A DNA stretch of 64,000 nucleotides from Halostella pelagica (GCA_005954745.1 CP040679.1:1-64000), one strand, 5' to 3'. Numbered from the stretch's first letter, positions 1 to 9,355 are shown. Notes: generated by a model from the sequence alone, not told the origin. Translations and numbers: made by a program.

Positions 1-1268
1 TCGATTTCGTCCTGGAGGAGTCCCTGTTCGACGAGGAACGAACGGATGACCGCGAGGAAGTCGAACTCCGGGTCCAGCTGACGGCAAACACCTTCGCCGA
101 CTGTCCCCACTCTGATGAGCAACATTACGTCCGGTGGGATCCGAAACGGGAAATCGTGGAGCATCGACGTGAGTTCGGTCACGATAAGTCGCCACGTGAT
201 CTCCGAGCGACCCTCCAAGTTCCGGATCATGAGTTCGAGGACCTGGCGGACCTCGGCACGGTCGACCGTCGGGTCGAGGATGTCGAGAGCGATCAGCGAA
301 TCTACCAGACTGTCGGCGTCCCGACGGACGAGCGCCCGATAGAGGTTCACGATATCGTCCTGTACGGGCGGCGGTAGCCGCTCGCTCATCCCGAAATCGT
401 AGATCACGAGCCGGCCGCCGTCCGTGATAGACAGATTCCCCGGATGTGGGTCGGCATGAAACACTCCATCGACGAGCCCCATCTTCAGATAGACCGTCGC
501 GATCCGAACAGCCATCTCCGACGGAGTGACGTCAACGCCCTCGAACGCGTCCTCGTCGGCGATATCGCGACCGGTAACGTACTCCATTGCAAGTATCCGC
601 TCCGACGACAGTTCCGGGTACACGTTCGGAACGTACACCCCGTCGTCGGACAGGTTCTCCCTGATCTCGACCATCATCTCCCGCTCTCGGTCGAAATCCA
701 ACTCGTCGAAGATGATCTCCTCGAAATCGTCAGCGGCGTTTTCGATCGAGTACCGGTGACGCTCCGCCGCGAAGACGCTTACGAACGGGATCAGTCTCCG
801 TATGATCCGGAGGTCACGCTCTATCACGGATTGTAACCCGGGGCGACGGACCTTCAGCGCGACCCGCTCTCCGTCGTACCTGACGGTGTAGACGAACGCA
901 AGCGAGCCGCCAGCGACGGGGTTCAGCGTCGACAGGTCGATCTCGTCACGGAGTTCCTCCTCGACGACCGCGCGGGGGTCGCCGCCCGCGTCCTCAGGCA
1001 CTTCGTTTTGTAAGCTACCGAGCACCTCGGCGTACGTCGGCGAGACGATATCCGGCCGCGTCGAAAGAACCTGTCCGACCTTGACGAACGCCGGCCCGAG
1101 ATCGAGCATCGCGTCGCGGAGCCTTTCGGCCCGCCGGCGGTGAACGTCCGAGTCGACCTTGCGGGGAGGACCGAACAGCAGGAAACGACGGCGGTCACGG
1201 AGGAAGGTCACTGCGAACGGAAGAAATCGGATCAATACGATCAGGTATCGACGATAGAACCCGATCAT
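1..1268 (-). CDS. UbiB/ABC1 (AarF) family atypical protein kinase, 3' end cut by window edge
   Basis: The reverse strand encodes about 420 residues that run off the left edge, so the C-terminus is missing. ABC1-family motifs are visible in order: a KxGQ-type motif (FVKVGQVLSTRPDIV), the lysine strand VALKVRRPG, the acidic ELDFDRERE stretch, the catalytic loop HADPHPGN and the DFG-equivalent YDFGMSERL. This family of atypical kinases/ATPases supports isoprenoid-lipid (quinone) metabolism at the membrane. The archaeal role is not well defined. I chose the ATG at 1268 (reads MIGFYRRYLIV); an ATG at 1309 is in another frame. A TATA-like TATATA lies near 1331-1337, so a leader of some tens of nt is likely. 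It is divergent from the next gene. Confidence 0.9.
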   Translation of the reverse strand, partial: MIGFYRRYLIVLIRFLPFAVTFLRDRRRFLLFGPPRKVDSDVHRRRAERLRDAMLDLGPAFVKVGQVLSTRPDIVSPTYAEVLGSLQNEVPEDAGGDPRAVVEEELRDEIDLSTLNPVAGGSLAFVYTVRYDGERVALKVRRPGLQSVIERDLRIIRRLIPFVSVFAAERHRYSIENAADDFEEIIFDELDFDREREMMVEIRENLSDDGVYVPNVYPELSSERILAMEYVTGRDIADEDAFEGVDVTPSEMAVRIATVYLKMGLVDGVFHADPHPGNLSITDGGRLVIYDFGMSERLPPPVQDDIVNLYRALVRRDADSLVDSLIALDILDPTVDRAEVRQVLELMIRNLEGRSEITWRLIVTELTSMLHDFPFRIPPDVMLLIRVGTVGEGVCRQLDPEFDFLAVIRSFLVEQGLLQDEI

Positions 1269-1578
1269 CGCCGACAGGAGGAGAACTCGTCGCTGTAATC
1301 GCGATCCATGCTCCACTCTTCACCTGAAAACGTATATACATTATCGTGCCAGTTGTAACTCCCGTCTAGATTCGGAACGGCCACTGGAACCCGGTTTACA
1401 GGACCCATCGTTGGGTTTCAGGCCGCTTCAGCGGTGGCCCCGGAAAGCTCGCCGTCCCTACGTGCACAGTCCGGTGAGTCACTCGACCCCTTTCGAATCG
1501 GAGCCTACAGAGTACAGTGGGCCGTTGGAGTCCCAAGCGACACCGTGGTTTTTTGCCAGCGCTGTTGTACGCGTTACC
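1269..1578. other. Divergent intergenic region
   Basis: About 310 bp between divergent genes. It holds a TATA-like TATATACATTAT near 1331-1342 that would serve the leftward kinase gene. I see no coding potential and no strong operator. Confidence 0.4.
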
Positions 1579-2043
1579 ATGTCACAATCCATCGGTGAAG
1601 AACTGTCCGCCGAAGAGATAAAAGGGTTCCTGGAGGACCAGGGTTTAGGGGTGTTAGGTTTCGCAGCGGACGGCAAGGCGTACACGATCCCTATCGCGTT
1701 CGCATACGACGGTGAAACAAACCGTTGCTTCTTCCGGTTTATCATGGACAATGACAGTATGAAGCGCGAGTTCGTCGCCGAAACGAAAGTCGCAAGCCTG
1801 ACAGTGTACGAATGGAAGACCAAGAACCAATGGAAAAGCGTTGTCATGAGGGGTCCGATCCAACGGGTGGCGAACTCTGACCTTGATGAGGCGGCAACGC
1901 TGTTCTCCGCTGTCGGCGAAGAGGCTGCTCTTGAGGTGTTTAACGACCCTCTCTCCGAGTACGAGACGAGATGGTACGAGCTGAGAGGGTCGGAGTTGAC
2001 TGGACGTTGTCAGTACGTCGGTTCCCGAGAGAGTCTTGCCTGA
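1579..2043 (+). CDS. Pyridoxamine 5'-phosphate oxidase-fold (FMN-binding split barrel) protein
   Basis: A 154-residue single-domain protein beginning MSQSIGEELSAEEI. The LGVLGFAADGKAYTIPIAF segment and the later QWKSVVMRGPI strand are typical of haloarchaeal PNPOx-like flavin-binding split-barrel proteins. Members bind FMN or F420 or have lost the cofactor, and this one's substrate cannot be read from the sequence. A longer reading frame starts upstream at 1411, but its extra residues look unlike a protein and the family start is at MSQS. It is paralogous to the gene at 3343-3825, with the same WxSV..G strand and similar length. The two flank a UspA gene, which hints at a stress or redox role (inference). 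Confidence 0.88.
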   Translation: MSQSIGEELSAEEIKGFLEDQGLGVLGFAADGKAYTIPIAFAYDGETNRCFFRFIMDNDSMKREFVAETKVASLTVYEWKTKNQWKSVVMRGPIQRVANSDLDEAATLFSAVGEEAALEVFNDPLSEYETRWYELRGSELTGRCQYVGSRESLA

Positions 2044-2060
2044 TATCCCCACGCGATCTG

Positions 2061-2083
2061 CCACCGGTTACCGAACCCGGTGG
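2061..2083. other. Short GC-rich inverted repeat downstream of the PNPOx gene
   Basis: CCACCGG at 2061-2067 pairs perfectly with CCGGTGG at 2077-2083 around a 9-nt loop. It lies between the convergent ends of the PNPOx and UspA genes. It could shape the 3' ends of transcripts. No oligo-T tract follows on the plus strand, so a classical terminator is not supported. Confidence 0.35.
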
Positions 2084-2229
2084 CCGCGGATCGGTGCCGA
2101 ACTGAGAACTGGCTTCGTCTGCTCTGCCGCTACAGGCATCCTCGCGGGCATAGTTTTACGCTCTGGTTCCGATGACGGTGCGGGCCGACGCTTCGCGTCG
2201 CCGTCTCTACCGAGTTTAGAGGAGTCCGT

Positions 2230-3129
2230 TCACTGTTGACCCAACTGGCCTGCCGAGTGAGCCGAAACGGTTAGCACTGGCTTCTCCGTGATACGAACGA
2301 CGCGTTCGGTGACGCTCCCGATCAGATATCTGCCGAGACCGGTTCGGCCGTGGGTCCCCATCACGACGAGGTCAATATCGCGCTCGTCGGCGTAGTTCAA
2401 GATGGAGCGGGCTGGCGTCCCGCTGAGCACCGAGGCCTCGACTGACTGTAAGCCCGCCTCGTCGGCGCGGTCAACTACATCGTCGACGGCTCGCTTACCT
2501 GCTTCCTCCAACGCCTCGAAAACCGCGGGACTGTCGACATCACTGCCCCAGGAGGACGTGAGATCGACGACGTGAACGACGTGCAGCGTCGCATCCGTGA
2601 CCGCGGTGAGGTCGATAGCGTGGTCGGCAGCCGCATCAGCCGTGGCGCTTCCGTCTGTTGGGACGAGTACCGATTCGATGTCAGGAGGGAAAGAGTCGCC
2701 ACCGTGGACAGTAAGTACGGGCACTGGCGAGGTTCGTAGCGTCCGTGCGGTGGTACTTCCGAGGATGAGCCGGTCGAGTCCGGCGCGGCCGCGGGTCCCC
2801 ATCACGACCAGGTCAACACCGTGGTCGACGGCGTAGTCAACGATCTCTTCGTGAACCGCCTCGGTCGTTTCGATCGTACTAGTGGTCACTGCTACGTCGG
2901 CGTCGTTAGCTAAGTCTGTGATCTCAGTTAGCGCCGCCTCACCGGGTCGAGCCAATTCCCCAGTTGTATTGGCCCTGACATCGGTCGGGAGGTCACCGAG
3001 ATCGAGGACGTGGACAGCATGGATAGACGCGTCGAACCGACGTGCGAGCGCGATCGCCCCCTCAGCCGCGTTCTCTGCGGGTTCGCTCCCATCGGTCGGG
3101 ACGAGAATGGTGTCGTACATATCGATCAT
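2230..3129 (-). CDS. Tandem-domain universal stress protein (UspA family)
   Basis: A 299-residue protein with two UspA domains, roughly residues 3-142 and 150-290. Each starts with a beta-strand ending in VPTDGS and carries the nucleotide-binding signature: GTRGRAGLDRLILGS in the first and GTHGRTGLGRYLIGS in the second. Both domains are therefore predicted to bind ATP. A TTTAAC element near 3153-3158 sits about 26 nt upstream of the ATG at 3129, which supports that start over the ATG at 3120 and suggests a leaderless transcript. It is a cytoplasmic stress protein of unspecified role. Confidence 0.95.
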   Translation of the reverse strand: MIDMYDTILVPTDGSEPAENAAEGAIALARRFDASIHAVHVLDLGDLPTDVRANTTGELARPGEAALTEITDLANDADVAVTTSTIETTEAVHEEIVDYAVDHGVDLVVMGTRGRAGLDRLILGSTTARTLRTSPVPVLTVHGGDSFPPDIESVLVPTDGSATADAAADHAIDLTAVTDATLHVVHVVDLTSSWGSDVDSPAVFEALEEAGKRAVDDVVDRADEAGLQSVEASVLSGTPARSILNYADERDIDLVVMGTHGRTGLGRYLIGSVTERVVRITEKPVLTVSAHSAGQLGQQ

Positions 3130-3342
3130 TTCGGAGTACGCTCCACACCAGTGTTAAACCGACCATCGATTCTCGGATCGAGGGAACAACGGTAAACGGA
3201 GCGCTGGCTCATTCAGGGGATACGCCAGTCGGTTTTGACCGGCCGTATCACACGCTATTAGCCCTTCAAAGCAAGGAAGGGGATTTCTCCGTCACTGGGA
3301 ACCGGCGATCGATTTACGAAAGTCACGGTCGTCGGTTTACGT

Positions 3343-3825
3343 ATGACGACCAACGAGTTAGCGGAGTACGGCATGGTACATATGGACGACGATGAGATAG
3401 GGGGGTTTCTGACGAGCCAGAGTGTGGGAGTACTCTGCTTCCCAGCGGAGGAAGCACCCAGTATGCGGCCGATGTCGTACTGGTATGACGGAGAAGATAG
3501 CCTGTATTTTCTCTACGTCCTGGGATCGAACAGTCGGAAGGAATCTCTGAGTAGACGCGCGGACACTGTTCGGTTTCTCGTCTACCGGGCGGACTCGGCG
3601 TTCAAGTGGCAGAGCGTCCTCCTAACCGGTTCAATCAGCGAAGTTGCCGAGAGCGAACGCGACGCCGTATTCGACGCCGCAGAGATGAAGTGGCGACCGG
3701 AACTGTTCGAGCGGGCAAGCGAATCAGAAAACACCGGGCTATACCGGTTACAGATCGACCGACAGGACGGTATCAAACACTCTGAACTCCCGCCCGGGTT
3801 CGAAGGAGACGCCAAATCGGAGTAG
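3343..3825 (+). CDS. Pyridoxamine 5'-phosphate oxidase-fold protein (paralogue)
   Basis: A 160-residue protein with the same fold as the gene at 1579-2043: an N-terminal helix (MDDDEIGGFLTSQ), the strand SVGVLCFPAEE, MSYWYDGEDSLYFLYV, and the FKWQSVLLTGSI strand. The FMN/F420-dependent activity is not identifiable. The initiator may be the ATG at 3343 (MTTNELAEYG) or the ATG at 3373 (MVHMDDDEIG). I kept the first. Codon use matches the surrounding chromosome. Confidence 0.85.
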   Translation: MTTNELAEYGMVHMDDDEIGGFLTSQSVGVLCFPAEEAPSMRPMSYWYDGEDSLYFLYVLGSNSRKESLSRRADTVRFLVYRADSAFKWQSVLLTGSISEVAESERDAVFDAAEMKWRPELFERASESENTGLYRLQIDRQDGIKHSELPPGFEGDAKSE

Positions 3826-3843
3826 ATCGCAACCAGTGACGAG

Positions 3844-4245
3844 TTGTCGGTCACTGACTTATCTGCCACCTCCGATGATAGCTCTCTTCTCTCACCTATC
3901 GGACTCACGGCCGTCCGTCTATCTCTCGGATTCGTCGTCTTCAAGTTGTACGTAGTTCGATGGGTGCGGGGGACGCCCGCACTACCGAACCCGTTGTTCG
4001 CCGCTGCTGTGATGGCATCACTTGCCCTTCAGATCGCGGTCCTCTACACGCCGCTCAACGAGTACTTCGGGGTTGTGCCGGTCGGGATCACCGACTGGGA
4101 CAGCTAGGGATAATGATCCTCGTGGAGACGGTATTTCTCGTGTTGGTCAAAGAGGTCGTCAGGCAACACGCATCTACGACCAGCCGGGAACGCAACCGAC
4201 CCGAGCCGACGATTCCCCGGAGACGCCCCGGAATGAGGCCGCGTA
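3844..4245 (+). pseudogene. C-terminal relic of a cation-transporting P-type ATPase, frameshifted
   Basis: Two overlapping frames together encode the last membrane segments of a calcium/proton-type P-type ATPase. The first frame gives LPNPLFAAAVMASLALQIA, then YFGVVPVGITDWDS and a stop at 4105-4107. One base deeper, the continuation reads QLGIMILVETVFLVLVKEVV. Joining them with a single-base shift near 4100 restores the family's typical 'F..VPL...W...' tail. The ATPase core (DKTGT, GDGxND) is absent from the window, so this is a truncated, broken remnant. Confidence 0.7.
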
Positions 4246-4292
4246 GAGCGAGTTGCACCACAGATAAGGTCGCCGGGGGTGGTAGTGGCGGT

Positions 4293-5048
4293 ATGGATAT
4301 CGGTCTCACTGTGGGCGGTTCGCTGGAGCGGCTGACATCGACGGCCGACGGTTTCGCGTTCGCTGAACTCTCTATAGGGGAGTCCGCCTACATTCCTGAA
4401 GAGAGAGATGACGGGCAACTCCGCGACGGGTTGGCTGCGACCGACGCGGAACTGTGCGTTCACCTCCCGTTCGATCAGGTCGTCGCGACGGCCGTGCCGC
4501 AACTCAACGACGCGATCGTCGACTACCTCGCGGAGTTACTTGAATGGGCGGGTGGGGTCGACGCACAGAAGGCGGTTCTGCACGGGACAATGCGTGACCC
4601 TCACGACACCGACCAGCGACCGACCTTCGCGTCGCAACTGTCTGCGATCGCGAGTGCCGGCGACGACGCCGGCGTCGAGGTCGTCGTCGAGAACGTCGGA
4701 CACCAGGCACGCGGCCTGCCACTTTCCGTTCTCGGGGAAATTGCCCGTGACACCGGGACATCGGTCTGTTTCGACGTCGGCCACGCATACATGGAGGACG
4801 GAAACGACGGCGTCGAACGCTTTCTCGGGGAGTACGCAGATCTCGTCTCACATCTCCACGTCCACGACGTTCGAAGTCGCGGAGACACGCACATCCCGGT
4901 CGGGGCTGGCGAAGTGGACTACGGGTTCGCGTCCGATCACTTCGACGACTTCGACGGAACCGTCGCCATCGAAGTGTTCACCGACGACATTGCGTTACTG
5001 AACGACACGGCCCGCCGAGTATCCGACCATCTCGACGATGGGGCGTAG
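4293..5048 (+). CDS. Sugar phosphate isomerase/epimerase-like TIM-barrel protein
   Basis: A 251-residue protein in the xylose-isomerase-like TIM barrel (AP endonuclease family 2) superfamily. Visible signatures are the strand VEVVVENVGHQ (metal-binding Glu), VCFDVGHAYM (Asp/His), SHLHVHDVR (His-x-His) and the late strand VAIEVF with a terminal Glu. These would bind a divalent metal and act on a sugar or hydroxy-acid by isomerisation or epimerisation. The substrate is unknown. The frame is open upstream to 3960, but that stretch covers the ATPase relic, so I take the ATG at 4293 (MDIGLTVGG). Confidence 0.85.
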   Translation: MDIGLTVGGSLERLTSTADGFAFAELSIGESAYIPEERDDGQLRDGLAATDAELCVHLPFDQVVATAVPQLNDAIVDYLAELLEWAGGVDAQKAVLHGTMRDPHDTDQRPTFASQLSAIASAGDDAGVEVVVENVGHQARGLPLSVLGEIARDTGTSVCFDVGHAYMEDGNDGVERFLGEYADLVSHLHVHDVRSRGDTHIPVGAGEVDYGFASDHFDDFDGTVAIEVFTDDIALLNDTARRVSDHLDDGA

Positions 5049-5173
5049 ATGTGAAGGGGCCGGTAATTCACGGAAATCGGGTCCGCTGCCCGCTAGTTAT
5101 CTAACCCCCGGACTATTCTCTGCGGTTGGGAACCGTCTACTTCCCTCATTATATAGCGCGGACAAACGTAAGT

Positions 5174-5932
5174 ATGGCAGTAGATTTCGACGGCGAGACG
5201 GCTATCGTCACCGGGGCCGCGTCCGGTATCGGACGCGAGACCGCAAAACGGTTTGCAGCAGAAGGGGCAAACGTTGTCGTCACTGACGTTGATACTGACG
5301 GCGGGAACGAGACGGTGGACCTGATCAATGGGGACGGTGGAACCGCTACCTTCGTCGAAACCGACGTGAGCGACCCGGCGGCCGTCGAGGCGATGGTCCA
5401 GGAGACAGTCGACACCTACGGGGGATTAGACATCGCCGTCAACAACGCGGGCATCGAGGGAGAGACCGAACCCCTGGCCGACGTGTCCGTCGATGCCTGG
5501 GATAGACTGATCGATGTCAACATGAAGGGCGTCTGGCTCAGCATGAAGTACGAACTCCCGGAACTGAAGGTAGACGGCGGGGGCGTAATCGTGAACACGT
5601 CATCGATAGCTGGACTCGTCGCCGCTGGCGGGGCGCCATACGTCGCCAGCAAACACGGCGTGGTCGGCCTGACTCGCGTAGCCGCTACGCAGTATGCCGA
5701 CGCCGGCGTACGCGTAAACGCCGTCTGTCCGGGTGTTATCGACACGCCGATGGTCGACCGAGCAGGTGAAGACGACCCCGAAGCGATCGAACAGTTCGTC
5801 GGGATGCAACCGCTCGGTCGAATGGGGACTCCCGAGGAAGTGGCCAACGCCATCGCGTGGCTCTGCTCGGACGAGGCGTCGTTTATCACCGGCAATGCCT
5901 ACCCCGTCGACGGGGGTTTCACGGCACTGTGA
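5174..5932 (+). CDS. SDR family NAD(P)-dependent oxidoreductase
   Basis: A 252-residue classical short-chain dehydrogenase/reductase. It has the cofactor motif TGAASGIG near residue 12, NNAG, the catalytic Ser in VNTSSIAGL, YVASK (Tyr and Lys) and the C-terminal NAYPVDGGFTAL tail typical of glucose-1-dehydrogenase or 3-oxoacyl-reductase-like SDRs. The Asp at the end of strand 2 (VVTDVDTDG) suggests NAD rather than NADP. The ATG at 5174 is preceded by TTATATAG at 5149-5156. Substrate unknown. Confidence 0.92.
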   Translation: MAVDFDGETAIVTGAASGIGRETAKRFAAEGANVVVTDVDTDGGNETVDLINGDGGTATFVETDVSDPAAVEAMVQETVDTYGGLDIAVNNAGIEGETEPLADVSVDAWDRLIDVNMKGVWLSMKYELPELKVDGGGVIVNTSSIAGLVAAGGAPYVASKHGVVGLTRVAATQYADAGVRVNAVCPGVIDTPMVDRAGEDDPEAIEQFVGMQPLGRMGTPEEVANAIAWLCSDEASFITGNAYPVDGGFTAL

Positions 5933-6296
5933 GGGGCCGAGTTCGAGGATATCCGTCACGCTGTACCTAGATGTAGCTGGTTTGTCTCCGCCGCGTAAGT
6001 CAGTCCCTCCAGAGAACCGTCGGACAAAGACACCGGAGCGACTGACAGCCGATCCGCACGCGCAGCGGCGGTGAGGGTAGGGACAGCGTTCGCCGTCACC
6101 TCGTAGTCGTTCATCGGTCGGGGTCGTGTAGGAACGTTTCACGCCGCTGAAACGCTCTAGTTGACCGACTGATATCATCCTGTACAGACGTTGCGGCCTG
6201 TCGCCGGTCCTCCCGAGTGCACTCTACAGCGACTGCTGTCGACTCGTCGGCGAGCGAGTGCCGAAAACGACCGGTCGGTGACGTGAGTCTCCTGAC
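5933..6296. other. Intergenic stretch without recognisable gene
   Basis: About 360 bp between convergent genes. Both strands contain short open frames, but none has a recognisable protein or a plausible start signal. I see no RNA gene. Confidence 0.4.
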
Positions 6297-7214
6297 CTAC
6301 TGGACCTCGGCCCTTGCAGCGCGCCGCAGGAGTCGGACGGCGACGGTACCCAGGATGAGGTTGAACCCGGTGAGGACGGTAATCCCGGGTACGACCGTGC
6401 TCCAGAGCCCGCTGAAGGCAGTCACGTCCAGGACAGTCATCACGTCCCGGCCGAGCATGATGGCGCGGACGCTGTCGACGCCGTACGTGATCGGGTTGAC
6501 CACGGCGATAGCGTTGATCCACCCGGGGAGTACATCGAGCGGAAGGAACGCGCTCGACACGAACATCAGTGGGAAGGTGAGGAGGTTCGAGAACATGATA
6601 GTCGCTTCCTGGTCGCGAGACACCAGTGCGACGATGTTCGAGTACGCCATGAACGCGCCGCCGAAAAGCACCGTGATGAGAACGATACCCAAGATTCCAG
6701 GGATACCCGTCCGGACGTACTGACCGGTCGATGATCCCGTTTTGAGGGTCAACAGGAGATACCCCAAGAGGAGGATGATCATCGTCTGGACGACTATCCG
6801 GGCCACCTCGGACAGCAGTTTCCCGAGAAACATGGCGGACCGGTTCATCGGAGAGACGAGGACTTTCTCGAACATCCCCTCCTCCATGTCGTCGACGAGG
6901 CCGATCCCGGAGGTAGCGGCCGAGGAGAGCGTTGACATGATGATTATGGCCGGTGACAGGTACGTGACGTAGCTGATGTTGCTGTCGAACGCCTGTGAGA
7001 GCGCATCCCCGGACACAGCGCCGAAGACTTCGACGAACAGGACGAAGAAGATCACGGGCTGGACGAGCGACGTGAACACTACGTAGGGGTTCCGAACGTT
7101 CTTGACGAGCCACCGCCTGAAGCTGACACGTACGTCCGCTGTGGCGCTACGCCCCGGAGCCTTCTGTGTGGGTTCGCTCACGACCGCGCCGTCCCCGTCG
7201 AACTGACCGCTCAT
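6297..7214 (-). CDS. ABC-2 type transporter permease (DrrB-like)
   Basis: A 305-residue membrane protein with about six hydrophobic segments. Recognisable parts are the N-terminal amphipathic region followed by NPYVVFTSLVQPVIFFVLF, and the ABC-2 signature region FPLMFVSSAFLPLDVLPGW, closely matching daunorubicin-type DrrB permeases. It would form the membrane channel of an exporter. Its start overlaps the stop of the upstream ATPase gene by 4 nt, so the two are translationally coupled. The exported compound is unknown (lipid, drug or polyketide in characterised relatives). Confidence 0.93.
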   Translation of the reverse strand: MSGQFDGDGAVVSEPTQKAPGRSATADVRVSFRRWLVKNVRNPYVVFTSLVQPVIFFVLFVEVFGAVSGDALSQAFDSNISYVTYLSPAIIIMSTLSSAATSGIGLVDDMEEGMFEKVLVSPMNRSAMFLGKLLSEVARIVVQTMIILLLGYLLLTLKTGSSTGQYVRTGIPGILGIVLITVLFGGAFMAYSNIVALVSRDQEATIMFSNLLTFPLMFVSSAFLPLDVLPGWINAIAVVNPITYGVDSVRAIMLGRDVMTVLDVTAFSGLWSTVVPGITVLTGFNLILGTVAVRLLRRAARAEVQ

Positions 7215-8281
7215 TTCGTCACACCCTGCGCGGAGACCGATGCCATTCCTTCGTTCGTCGCTTCGTCGGCGGCGGCAGTCGAATCCTCGCCTGTCAGTGC
7301 AAGGAAAACGTCGTCGAGCGTGGGCGAACGGATGTCGAACCCACTGACCGAGACGCCGGCGTCGTCGAGCGCGACGAAGAGTTCGCTCGTCGCCTCGCGA
7401 GCGCGCTCGGCCCTGACGCTGAGCCCGTCATCCGTCGTCTCGATCAACGCTCCTTCGAGCGCGCCGATGCGCTGAACCGCCTGCACTGCACATTCCGTCT
7501 GCTGTTCGGTCGGGTCCGCGAGCGTGACCTCGAAGATGGCCGCACCGATCTCGGACTTGAGCGTCTCCGGAGCGCCGGTCGCGATGACCTGTCCGTCCTG
7601 AAGCAGAGACAGGCGCTCGCAGAGATGGTCCGCTTCCTCCAGATACTGCGTCGTGAGGAATACCGTCGTCCCCTGGTCGTTGATCCGTTCGAAGTAGTCC
7701 CAGAGCCGCATCCGCGCCTCCGGGTCGAGCCCAGTCGTCGGCTCGTCCAGAAAGACCACCGGCGGGCGATGTACCAGCACGGTCGCGGCGTCAAGCCGCT
7801 TTTTCATCCCGCCGGAAAACGTCTCCGACCGCGTGTCCGCCACGTCCTGCAGGTCGACGAGGTCGAGCAGTTCCTCGATCCTGTCCTCGCGCTCGCTCTC
7901 GGGAACCCCGTACAGTTTACAGGTCAACCGGAGGTTCTCTCGGGGGGTCAGTTCCCTGTCAATGCTCGTCTCCTGGGCCATGTAGCCGATGGACTCGCGC
8001 ACCGCCTGCGGATTCGCGGCCGTATCGTATCCGTTGATTCGAACCGACCCCCGGGTCGGGTGCAGGAGCGTCACGAGAGTCTTGATGGTGGTCGTCTTTC
8101 CGGCCCCGTTCGGGCCGAGAAAGCCGAAGAACTCCCCCTTCTCGACCCGGAGAGAGACGCCACGAACGGCTTCGGTCCCGTCCTCGTAGGTGACGCGTAC
8201 GTTCTGCGCATCGATCGCGAGGTCAGTTTCCGCGGAACGGTCTGTCCCTTTCTGTTGGGATCGAGTCTGTCCTTTCGTCAT
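7211..8281 (-). CDS. ABC transporter ATP-binding protein (DrrA-like)
   Basis: A 356-residue ABC ATPase. Walker A is GPNGAGKTT, the signature is TFSGGMKKRLDAA, Walker B is VVFLDEPTTGLDP and the switch region is TVFLTTQYLEEAD. The C-terminal extension of about 110 residues, ending in a DVFLALTG motif, is the usual DrrA-type tail. It energises the permease encoded immediately downstream. A bat-type regulator gene lies upstream on the same strand with a 206-bp gap. Confidence 0.95.
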   Translation of the reverse strand: MTKGQTRSQQKGTDRSAETDLAIDAQNVRVTYEDGTEAVRGVSLRVEKGEFFGFLGPNGAGKTTTIKTLVTLLHPTRGSVRINGYDTAANPQAVRESIGYMAQETSIDRELTPRENLRLTCKLYGVPESEREDRIEELLDLVDLQDVADTRSETFSGGMKKRLDAATVLVHRPPVVFLDEPTTGLDPEARMRLWDYFERINDQGTTVFLTTQYLEEADHLCERLSLLQDGQVIATGAPETLKSEIGAAIFEVTLADPTEQQTECAVQAVQRIGALEGALIETTDDGLSVRAERAREATSELFVALDDAGVSVSGFDIRSPTLDDVFLALTGEDSTAAADEATNEGMASVSAQGVTK

Positions 8282-8487
8282 ACACCAGTGTTTCGAACCG
8301 GGACCGTGTAGGCCCTTCTCGGACGAGTGAGGCCGTTTATATGAGGCCCTTAGGAGACCACGCGAATACGGGGTGATCCTGCCAGCGGTCGCAGGACCGC
8401 CAGTGTAGCAGACAGCCGAATATTGCCTTTACTTCGGGCGGCGATCGGACAGAAGAGACCGGGACCGGTTCGGCCCACACCAGCAAG

Positions 8488-9165
8488 TTACGGACGGATC
8501 GTAGTGGTGACGGTCGCCTCCACGAGAGTAGATTGTGCGCGGCGAAGTCGTTCGGAGAGCGACGACGCGGAGATATCGAGTTCGCCGGCGACATCTTCGA
8601 GTGACGCCCTCCGCGGGATGTCGAAATACCCCATCTCGTGAGCGGTCACCAGTGCCTCCCGCTGGCAGTCAGTGAGTCCTTTCCCCTCGGGTCCGGACCC
8701 GCCGGCGGGGGTAAGTCGACGCAGCGTAAACCCGCCGTTTCGCCCCCAGAACGACCGGAATTCCTCGATCGTTTCTCGGTCGGCGAACCACCCGCTCTGG
8801 ATCCACCCCTTCGGCGTGACACGGATGCGTTCGAGGTCCATGTCCGCGGTCGCCAACGCTTGCAGTTCGGAGACGTCGTCGACGTATCCGCCGAGTTGGG
8901 CCTCCATTCCGTGGGCCGGTCGGACCCGGTACCACGGCGTCTCGTCCGCCCGCTTGACCTGCACGTACTCCTCGACGAACGGAACCGACTCGAAAGCACG
9001 TTCGACCGTCTCGCGATCCCCGTCGACGACCTGTACGATGAAGGCCGCGTACCAGTCCTCGCTGGGATGAAACTCCAGTTCGAGTGTCGACTCCGAAGCT
9101 ATCGCCGCGACCTCGACGAACGGAAGGCCTTCGCAGGTGATTTCATACTCAGCGAGAAGTCCCAT
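8488..9165 (-). CDS. Bat-type (HTH_10) transcriptional regulator
   Basis: A 225-residue haloarchaeal regulator. The N-terminal ~155 residues form the bacterio-opsin-activator-like sensor region. The C-terminus carries the HTH_10 domain: LTDCQREALVTAHEMGYF, then PRRASLEDVAGELDIS and SSLSERLRRAQ as the recognition-helix region. Such proteins usually regulate neighbouring or metabolic genes. The ABC exporter operon lies just downstream on the same strand and is a plausible target (inference). Confidence 0.92.
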   Translation of the reverse strand: MGLLAEYEITCEGLPFVEVAAIASESTLELEFHPSEDWYAAFIVQVVDGDRETVERAFESVPFVEEYVQVKRADETPWYRVRPAHGMEAQLGGYVDDVSELQALATADMDLERIRVTPKGWIQSGWFADRETIEEFRSFWGRNGGFTLRRLTPAGGSGPEGKGLTDCQREALVTAHEMGYFDIPRRASLEDVAGELDISASSLSERLRRAQSTLVEATVTTTIRP

Positions 9166-9270
9166 AGGGTCGCGATATCGGCCGTCGGTACTGTGCGTTT
9201 CGATTACGTTTCAGATCGGTCCTCTGAATCGGTCTCTATTGGTGTCGTAGCTAGTGTAACAGTTCATACT

Positions 9271-9296
9271 TTGATCGCCCGATGGCAGGCGATCAA
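9271..9296. promoter_or_regulatory. Perfect 9-bp inverted repeat upstream of the bat-type regulator gene
   Basis: TTGATCGCC at 9271-9279 and GGCGATCAA at 9288-9296 are separated by 8 nt. The repeat lies about 105 nt upstream of the regulator start and 60 nt beyond the end of the small membrane protein gene. It could be an operator or an RNA hairpin. I cannot decide between them. Confidence 0.35.
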
Positions 9297-9355
9297 GCGT
9301 GCAACGACTTTCACTGACGACGATAGCTCGCGTTTCGCGCAGTACAGACGAACAG

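Noticed and set aside
4504-4851. Reverse Arg-rich frame opposite the TIM-barrel gene
   Set aside because: Typical shadow frame of a GC-rich, acidic coding sequence.
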